A DNA stretch of 7,607 nucleotides from Caldilineaceae bacterium (GTDB lineage Bacteria > Chloroflexota > Anaerolineae > Caldilineales > Caldilineaceae): contig JAAUPU010000122.1 of NCBI GenBank assembly GCA_012032975.1, forward strand, positions 1 through 7,607, read 5' to 3'. The notes under the pieces were generated by a model that searched no databases, was not told the origin of the DNA, and saw only the letters and a list, made by a program, of their open reading frames with translations. Shown in pieces: positions 1 through 7,021 of this stretch (positions within the stretch are counted from its first letter, which is position 1; every line of letters starts with the position of its first letter). A program made the position numbers and the translations under genes.

Positions 1-1
1 T

Positions 2-1562
2 GATACGTTCACCCGCATCACGGCTGGCATCAAGTGCAGGCGAATTTCGGCGCATGTTGCGTGGCGAACCGCCTGGACGACCCAACCCGCGTCTGAAACC
101 CCATTCCGAAGCTTTCCTGCTGCACATCAAGCCGACCTATTACCACGAGAGTGTCACGCGGTTTACCCATACCTTCCGGTTGGGTCTGCTCTCCACCTAT
201 CTCTTCATCATCGAAACCATTACCGGCATCTATCTGATGATCTGGTATGCGCCGTCGCCTGAACGTGCCTACGTCGACATGATTCGCCTGCTCAGCAATG
301 TGCCCTTTGGTCAATTCATGCGCGATCTGCACCGGTTGGGCGCTGAGGCGATGGTGGTCTTCGTCACTCTACATATGGTCAGAACCTACCTCACGGGCAG
401 CTACAAAGCGCCGCGCCAATTCACCTCGGTTTACGGGTGTGATCCTGTTGGTAGCCACGCTTTTCTTGAGCTTTTCCGGCTATCTGTTGCCGTGGGATCA
501 GTTGGCGTTTTGGGCGGTGACCATCGGCACGTCGATGGCCGAAGCGATTCCGCCGCCAATCGTGGGCGAAACGGTGAACCTGCTGGCCCGCGGCGCGCCA
601 GACATTGGCGCCAATGGTCTGCTGCGATTTTATCTGCTGCACGTGCTTTTCCTTCCGTTGTTGCTGATTCTGTTCTTCTTTGTACACTACTACAAGGTCG
701 TTCACTTTGGCATCAGCCTGCCCGCGCAGGAGGAAGAGGTAGGCCAGGATACAGCCAACAAAGTGCCGGCTGACCGCCGAGTCTATTACCTGCCCGATGT
801 GTTGCTTGATGAGACCAGCTTCCTGATCGCCTTCACGACTGTCATCGTTGTGATCACCGCCTTTTTCTTCCAGGCGCCGCTGGAATCGATTGCAAATCCA
901 CAATCAACGCCCCTGCACACAGTTGCGCCTGGTACTTCTACTGGCTACAGGGCTTGCTCAAGATTGCAGACAAAATGGTTGCCGGCGTCATATTGCCCGG
1001 CGTGCTGCTGGTCTTGTTGATCGCAATCCCATACCTCGACCCCAATCCCAGCCGACGTGGGTCGGATCGCAAGGTCGCGATCATCAGTGGTATCGTCGCT
1101 GGCGTTGTGATGATCATCTTGAGCTGGATGGGCACGCCCCAATATGCGGTGCTCGGTGCGCCGGCGGTGGAAGTGGTCCAGGAGTTGATGCCCGAGGAGG
1201 GCGCCGGTCTGGTCCGCGAGATCGGATACCGCCATCTCCCCGTGGGGGTCTACGATACGCGCTTGTCGGTGGAAGAGCAGACGACCGACGAGGAGTTTGC
1301 TGAGATCTTACACGAGTATCAGGCATCCATCCATCACTGGCAGGAGTTGGACCCAGACTTCAACGAGGCGTATGGGATACTGGAGATCACCGAGAATCAG
1401 CCCGCCCTGCGGCAGTTGCACTGGAACATTTCCTGGCTAAACAGCGAAGGCACGAATGACAATTTCCAGCGGAATTTCTGGCTTCACCGAGATTCGCTTT
1501 ACTGGGAACAGTATGGGCGCAGGGACTTCGGTTTCCTTCGTGCCGAACAGGAGGCGGAGTAG
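2..1562 (+). CDS. Cytochrome b (fused b6 / subunit IV type) of a quinol-oxidising bc complex; 5' partial, three frame breaks
   Basis: This is the membrane core of a cytochrome bc-type complex, which oxidises quinol and carries electrons across the membrane through two b hemes. The protein reads in frame 2 from the left edge ([11 protein letters not shown]), frame 3 from about 42 ([12 protein letters not shown]), frame 1 from about 432 and frame 3 again from 930 to a TAG at 1560-1562. About 519 residues are visible; the start lies upstream. Helix B carries heme-ligand histidines at codons 330-332 and 372-374, 14 residues apart. Helix D carries them at 640-642 and 685-687, 15 apart, the b6-like spacing. 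Three more membrane segments (about 810-865, 975-1035, 1075-1130) form the subunit IV-like half. The quinol-site PEWY motif reads APWY (W at 930-932). A hydrophilic tail of about 140 residues follows. The family call is secure from the motifs. The frame breaks look like sequence errors because conserved sequence resumes each time. The cytochrome c gene starts 6 nt downstream. Confidence 0.93.
1549..1559 (+). promoter_or_regulatory. Ribosome binding site for the cytochrome c gene
   Basis: Purine-rich AGGAGGCGGAG lies inside the last codons of cytochrome b. AGGAGG (1549-1554) is 14 nt from the ATG at 1569, and GGAG (1556-1559) is 9 nt from it, the better spacing. This supports the ATG at 1569 as the start and suggests that the two subunits are translated from one message. 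Confidence 0.6.
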
Positions 1563-1568
1563 AATTCC

Positions 1569-2456
1569 ATGCGCAAACCCTGGTATAGTGCTCTCTACGT
1601 AAATTCACCTATCGCCAAGGTGGTGTGGGGGATTGTAATGGTGGTGATTTCGCTGGTCATCGTGTTGTTCTTGGGGCTGATCGAAGAACCACGCATGCAA
1701 GCGCAGACTGCCAACTGGGATGGACGCAGCATCGAAACCGGCGCGGCGCTCTATGCCAACAATTGCTCATCGTGTCACGGCTTGGATGGCAAGGGATTGC
1801 CGAATGTGGCGCCGGCATTGCACAGTAAGTATTTCTTTACCCAGCGCATGGAGGATGTGGGTTGGGCAGGCACGATCAAGGACTACGTTGAACTCACTGT
1901 GGCTGCCGGACGTCCCAGCAAGGTCAAGACTCAATGGGCGCAGATCATGCCAACGTGGAGCAATGTTTTTGGCGGCCCCTTGCGAGGCGATCAGGTCGAG
2001 AACCTTGCTAATTACGTTGTAAACTGGCAGGAAAGCGCGCTGATGCAGAGCGATGAAGAAGATCCCTGGCAATTCTTCGTGGATGCGCCGTCCAAGAGTC
2101 AGCCGCAGGCAGAGACCGCTGTAGAGGAGAATACAGAGGTCGCAGGACCTCGGCTTCCTCAGGATATTTTCCTCAGCCTGGGCTGTTCCGGTTGCCACAA
2201 TCTCGACGAAAATCAGACAGCCGATAACCGTGGACCCATCGGCCCGTATATGGGCAATCTATACGAAACCGCAGGCTCCAGGGTGGAGGGTCAAGACGCG
2301 GAAACCTACGTTCACACCAGCATCGTGGAGCCAAATGCGTACGTCAACGAAGGCTACACGCCCGGCATCATGCCAGCCAACCTGGTCGATCAGATAAGCG
2401 ATGAGGAGCTGGACGCCCTGGTAGCGTGGTTGCTTGACCCGAACCGACAACGCTAG
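1569..2456 (+). CDS. Membrane-anchored di-heme cytochrome c, subunit of the bc complex
   Basis: This 295-residue protein carries electrons out of the quinol-oxidising complex on the outer face of the membrane. A short basic N-terminus is followed by one hydrophobic segment (about residues 18-38), likely an uncleaved anchor. Two cytochrome c domains follow. The first has the heme motif CSSCH at residues 66-70 with a probable distal Met127 (IMPTW). The second has CSGCH at 206-210 with probable distal Met268 (IMPA). An acidic linker rich in Glu, Gln and Ser (about 160-195) joins them. The reading frame is intact. The gene begins 6 nt after cytochrome b, so the two are almost certainly co-transcribed, and a hairpin terminator follows. 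The placement resembles the di-heme cytochrome c subunits of actinobacterial bcc complexes, but that is an analogy; orthology was not tested. No Rieske gene is visible; it may lie upstream of the window. Confidence 0.93.
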   Translation: MRKPWYSALYVNSPIAKVVWGIVMVVISLVIVLFLGLIEEPRMQAQTANWDGRSIETGAALYANNCSSCHGLDGKGLPNVAPALHSKYFFTQRMEDVGWAGTIKDYVELTVAAGRPSKVKTQWAQIMPTWSNVFGGPLRGDQVENLANYVVNWQESALMQSDEEDPWQFFVDAPSKSQPQAETAVEENTEVAGPRLPQDIFLSLGCSGCHNLDENQTADNRGPIGPYMGNLYETAGSRVEGQDAETYVHTSIVEPNAYVNEGYTPGIMPANLVDQISDEELDALVAWLLDPNRQR

Positions 2457-2480
2457 ACCAACCCATCGTTGTGATTCACG

Positions 2481-2513
2481 AAAGGCGCTCGGGGAAACTC
2501 GTAGCGCCTTTTC
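2481..2513 (+). terminator. Rho-independent terminator after the cytochrome genes
   Basis: A perfect 9-bp inverted repeat, AAAGGCGCT (2481-2489) and AGCGCCTTT (2503-2511), encloses a 13-nt loop that may pair further (GGG with CTC). It is followed by TCT, so the run of T is short (TTTTCT counted from the stem). It sits 25 nt after the cytochrome c stop codon. It most likely ends the cytochrome transcript. The stem also begins with A residues opposite the T run, so weak activity on the opposite strand is possible. Confidence 0.75.
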
Positions 2514-2522
2514 TAGTCTGCC

Positions 2523-3294
2523 ATGAATTCCAAGTATAGCCTCACCGACGATCCCCTCTACTATGTGACGATTGGCTTCTTTGCGTTCTTTACGACAGGG
2601 CTGTCGGCCATCCTGGGTCAGGTGCGCTTCATGCCGCTCCTCCAGGCGCTCTGCCTGACCGTCTTTCTGGCCAGCGCAATTCGGCGGGGCCGCACCAATC
2701 ACGCGCTGCTGGCGATTGGCGTGTGGCTTGTCATCCAGATCCTCACCATCACGCTGATGACTTGGCTGGCAGCCGACCGCGTCGATCGCGCCATTGCCGA
2801 TGGATTCCTGCTTCGCGCGACGTACGCAGAATGGTTTTTCGCTGGCAGCCCGCTTCCCGGCGCGATGAGCGCTGACCCGGGTCGTCGGCTGTTTGAAGTA
2901 GCGGGTGTATGGCTTGGCAGCCTGCTCAGCGGTGGGTTGATCGGCGCGTGGTTTCTTGTCCGTGCGGCGAACATGGCCGGCTTTCTGGCCGGCGGTCTGA
3001 TCCTGGTGTTTGACAGTCCCCTGGCGCCCATCGCTGCGTTTCCGCTGTGGACGATCCTGCGTCTCGCCGGCTATGCTGGACTTCTCGTCTTGACTGGCCG
3101 AGCCGATGCTGACCGGCAACTGGTCGCCGACCCACTATTGGACCCAGCGCCGTAGACTCTTGTTGACTTCGCTGGCGTTGCTCGCCATCGCGTTGCTGCT
3201 CGAACTCGTGCTGCCGGAGGCATGGCGCTCTCTTTCTCAGGCCGGCGCCCTGCCGCCTGATTTGGTTTCATTCGTTGATTTCCTGGCCAAGTAG
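2523..3294 (+). CDS. Polytopic membrane protein of unknown function, one frame break near 3093
   Basis: I do not recognise this family. The protein reads from ATG 2523 in frame 3 to about 3092 and then in frame 1 to tandem stops TAG TAG (3292-3297), about 256 residues after correcting one extra base. The join reads [16 protein letters not shown], a smooth continuation, whereas the uncorrected frame ends at 3155 after a hydrophilic run. It is very hydrophobic, with about seven likely membrane segments near residues 13-31, 36-53, 60-82, 124-146, 148-164, 168-190 and 212-229. A charged loop [15 protein letters not shown] comes before the last one. No catalytic or transport motif is evident. The upstream in-frame TAG at 2514-2516 makes ATG 2523 the earliest start, but no Shine-Dalgarno sequence precedes it; the true start might be later, or the message leaderless. 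smc begins 13 nt downstream, so the two are probably co-transcribed. Confidence 0.75.
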
Positions 3295-3307
3295 TAGAGT
3301 CGTTGAT

Positions 3308-6300
3308 ATGCTGATCAAGCAGGTTGTGATCCAAGGGTTCAAAACCTTCGCCACCAAAACAGAATTTGTCTTTGATCCCGGTGTGACCGCGGTTGTTGGA
3401 CCCAACGGCAGCGGCAAGAGCAACATCGTGGATGCGATCCGTTGGTGTCTGGGAGAACAGAGCTTCACGCTGTTGCGCTCCAAAAAGACGAGTGATGTCA
3501 TCTTTTCTGGCAGCGACCGCAAGGCACGGCTGGGCATGGCCCAGGTGACCCTTCGGCTGGACAATAGCGGCGGTGAGATTCCCATCGACTATACCGAAGT
3601 TGAGATCACCCGCCGCGCCTATCGCGATGGCAACAACGAATACTTGATCAACGGTCAACGGGTCCGTCTGCTGGATGTCAACGAACTGTTGGCGCAGACG
3701 GGCCTCGGTCGGCGCACCTATGCGCTGGTGGGCCAGGGGCTGATCGACAGGGTGCTGAGCCTGGCGCCGGAAGAACGGCGTTCGCTCTTTGAAGAGGCCG
3801 CCGGCATCACCGGCTATCAGACCAAACGCGCCGCCACCTTCGTCGGCTGGAGGCTACGCAGCAGAACCTGACTCGGGTGTACGACATCGTCGCCGAGCTA
3901 AGCCCGCGCCTGAAATACCTGCGTCGCCAGGCCGAGCGGGCGCGAGAACGCACCCAGATTGCAGACGATCTGCGCAATCTGTTGCGGATTTGGTATGGGT
4001 ATCGTTGGCACAAAACGTTGGGCCAGTTGGCCGATCATCACACAGCCGAAGAACGGCTGCGACGGCGCGTGGCCGAGCGTCAAAAATCGCTGACCGCGTT
4101 GGGCGAGAAGATCGAAGCCCTGCGCATCCGGCAGGTCGCTCTGCGCGGCCAGCTGGGTGATCTGCACCGCGAAAGCAGCCTACTCCATCGCGACGCAGAG
4201 GGCGTTGGGCGTGAACTGGCCGTGGGGCGGGAGCGACAGCGCCAGACCGGTGAGCGATTGGAGGAGATCCACCGCGAGCTTGTGCCGCTGCGCCTACAGC
4301 ACGACACATTGCACGAGCGACTTGCCAGTTTGGCGAGCGGCCTACGCGAGGCCGAAACGCACTATCTGGCGGCCCGGAATGAGGCGGATGCGACCCAGGC
4401 TGAGGCTGATAGTCGGCAGCAAGCGCGTGCTCGTCTCCAGCGAACGCTGGAACAGGCCCGTCAAGAGCTGACCACGCTGTCGAGCCAGGAAGCCGACGTC
4501 CGCAGCCGGCTGGAGCAACTTCACGAGCGTCGAGACCTGCTCACGACCGAGCAGACGGGATTTGAAGAGGCTCGCAAGTCAGCGGTCGCTGAAGCCACAG
4601 GCGTTGAGACAGAAGAGCGAAATGCGGCGGCGTCTGTTGCTGCCCACGAGGCAGCCATCGCCGAGACCCAGAATGAACTGGGCGCGTTGCGCGGACAGGT
4701 CGATGAGCTACGCGCTCAGTTGGCCGAGGCCGAACGCGAACGGCAGAATGTCGAACGCGCAGGCGACCGTCTTCAAACGCGCCATGACCTCCTGCAACGA
4801 CTGCGGGACGAAGGCGCTGGCTATGCCAGCGGTGTACGCTCCGTGTTACAGGCTGCCAGAAAACAGAACGGCTTGAATGGCCTCATCGGCACAGTCGCAT
4901 CGCAACTGCATGTCCCGGCCCACTTGGACAAGGCCATCGAGACTGCGCTCGGTGGCGCCTACCAAAATGTGATCGCGGCCAGTTGGGCCAGTTCGAGCGC
5001 GGCCATCGAGTTCCTCAAGCGCGAAGGGCATGGTCGCGCGACCTTCTTGCCGCTGGATCGGCTCAACGTATTGCCCCCGATTGATGCACCATCGCTGCCC
5101 GGCATCCTTGGCAACGCGGTGGATTTGGTCAGCTTTGACGCGGGTGTAGCGGAGGCGATCAATCTGCTGCTCAACCGGGTTTGGGTCGCCGACGATCTGC
5201 CCGCGGCGCGACGGGCGCTGGACGAGCTTCGTCACGGCGCCCGACCCACGGTGGTGACACTGGATGGCGAGATCGTGCGGCCCGGCGGCAGCGTGACAGG
5301 TGGCAGTGATCGCAGCCGGCAGGACGATTCCGTCCTGGTTCGAGAGCGCGAATTGCGCGAGTTGCCAGCACAGCTTGCCGAGGCAGAAGCACGAACCGCA
5401 GCGGCCGTCACCCGCTGCCGGGAGCTGGCGCGCGAGCTGGAAGGCCTGGCAGTGGATGTTCAGAGCCGAATGGAGCAATTGGCCGACCTTAATCGACAGG
5501 CTGACCGGTCGCGTCAGGAATTGGGCGACATGCGCCGGCGTCTGGATCGGGCACAGCAGGCGGCCCGCTGGCAAGGAGAACGGCTCGCGCAAACCAGAAC
5601 CGAATTGAGCGAGCTGGAACGGGTCGAAGCCGAGCTTGTTGACACATCCAATCGCCTGGCAAACGCACGGGCCACTGCGGACGAGGCGTTGTCGCGCTCT
5701 GAGCGCGAGGTCGAGGAGACCGGCCTGGGAGAGTTGCTCAATCGGCTGGCGGACCTGCGCGCGCCGCGGCTTCGGCGGAGGGGGATTTGCGCAGCCAGCG
5801 CAATCTGCTTACCAACACCGAGCAGGCGTTGGCGGAAACCAACAGTCAAACACGCGCCAAGGAGGAACGCGTCGCCGAATTGACCCAACTGAGCGCTACG
5901 TTGAAAGCACAATTGCTCGCGCTGGATACCCAGGAGGAGGCGCTGGGCCGCGCCATCAGCGGGCTGCAAGGGCGCATCGACCCTGCCGAAGCAGAGTTGA
6001 CCCAACTGGAGAGCGAGCAGGCCGCGGAGGAGGAGCGCGAGCGCATCTATCAGCAGACGCTGCGCACGGATGAGAGCGCGTGGAACGCGGCCCAACTGCA
6101 ACACCAGCGCACCGAAGACGCGCTGCGTCAGATGCGCCACGAGATCGAGCAGGATCTGGGTCTGGTCCTGCTGGAGGAGAGTGAGGAGCTTGCCTATCAA
6201 CCGCCTCTTCCCTGGGAGACCATCGTCGAGCAACTCTCCGTTCCTGACGAGTTGCCCGATGACCTGGAGAAAGATGTGCGCGAGATGCGCGCCCGGCTCA

Positions 6301-6984
6301 GCCGGTGAGCAACGTCAACCCCGACGCGCCGCGCGAATACGAAGCCGCGGCCGAACGCTTTCAATTCTTGGAAACAGAGTCCAAGGATCTGGAGGCCGCG
6401 GCCAGCGATCTGCGCAAGATCCTGCGCGAGTTGGACGAGGTCATGCGCGTGGAATTGGCGCGCACCTTCAGCGCAGTCGCTGAACAATTTGTTCACTTCT
6501 TCCAGCTTCTCTTCAACGGTGGGACGGCCAAGCTGGAACTGACCGACCCTGACGACATCGCTAACACCGGGATACGAAATCATTCGGCCCCGGCCACCGG
6601 GGCAAAGCGTTCCCCCAAAAGCCCTGGGCGCTGCTCTCTGGCGGCGAGCGCACGCTTTCTGCCTGCGCGCTGATCTTTGCCATCTTGCGCGTCAGCCCGA
6701 CGCCCTTCTGTGTGCTGGATGAAGTCGACGCCGCGCTGGACGAGGCCAATGTCGACCGCTTTCGCCAGACAGTGGACGAGCTGAGCGACGGCACTCAATT
6801 CATCATCGTGACCCACAACCGGCGCACGCTGGAAGGGGCCAACGCGATCTACGGGGTCACCATGGGCGGCGACGGGGTCAGCAAGGTGATCAGCTTGCGC
6901 CTGGAGGCAGACAAGCTGTTGCAGCAAAATGGCGATGGTGGCGCGGATGAACTGAATCAGATTGAGGAAGTGGTGCAGTTGTAA
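3308..6984 (+). CDS. smc: Chromosome segregation protein SMC (condensin ATPase), several frame breaks
   Basis: SMC is the ATPase of bacterial condensin; it dimerises at its hinge, entraps DNA with the ScpAB partners and helps compact and segregate the chromosome. The composite is about 1,220 residues, normal for the family. The start is ATG 3308 ([14 protein letters not shown]); the open frame from 3275 only adds non-family residues. Domains in order: N-terminal head with Walker A GPNGSGKS (residues 31-38), Q-loop region GQGLID (about 141) and [10 protein letters not shown] (about 162-171); a long Arg/Glu/Gln-rich coiled coil (about 175-500); a hinge (nt about 4816-5310, with GYASGV and ending GGSVTGGS); the return coiled coil; and the C-terminal head with ABC signature LSGGER (6634-6651), Walker [13 protein letters not shown] (6706-6741) and the H-loop histidine (6814-6816). 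Frame runs 2, 1, 3, 2, then 1, with breaks near 3838, 5762, 6305 and 6574-6628. All ATPase motifs survive, so sequence error is more likely than gene decay. Confidence 0.95.
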
Positions 6985-7021
6985 GTGGGTTGACCGGTCG
7001 TGAGTTGTGCAGCGGCAGGGG

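Noticed and set aside
421..903. 160-codon open frame on the - strand opposite cytochrome b
   Set aside because: It lies opposite a clear cytochrome b with heme-ligand motifs, is Arg/Gln rich with no recognisable domain, and is a shadow frame.
2469..2497. Promoter with TTGTGA at 2469 as a -35 box for the membrane protein and smc
   Set aside because: No acceptable -10 box lies at 16-18 nt spacing, and the region is occupied by the terminator hairpin.
2259..3119. 286-codon open frame on the - strand across the terminator and membrane-protein gene
   Set aside because: It runs opposite the end of the cytochrome c gene, the terminator and the membrane protein. Its composition is that of antisense to hydrophobic coding sequence, with no domain seen.
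3106..3294. A separate 62-residue membrane peptide before smc
   Set aside because: It is better explained as the C-terminus of the preceding membrane protein after a one-base error at 3093.
4846..5592. 248-codon open frame on the - strand opposite the SMC hinge
   Set aside because: The + strand encodes a clear SMC hinge and coiled coil, and the - strand frame shows no family features.
6610..6621. Slippery-like C CCA AAA sequence in smc, a possible programmed frameshift site
   Set aside because: In frame 3 it would give a -1 shift into frame 2, but the protein resumes in frame 1. Several neighbouring runs are also too long, so sequence error fits better.
6985..7021. Palindrome GACCGGTC as a bidirectional terminator between smc and rnc
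   Set aside because: The 8-bp palindrome has no loop and no T run follows on either strand, so there is no support for a terminator.
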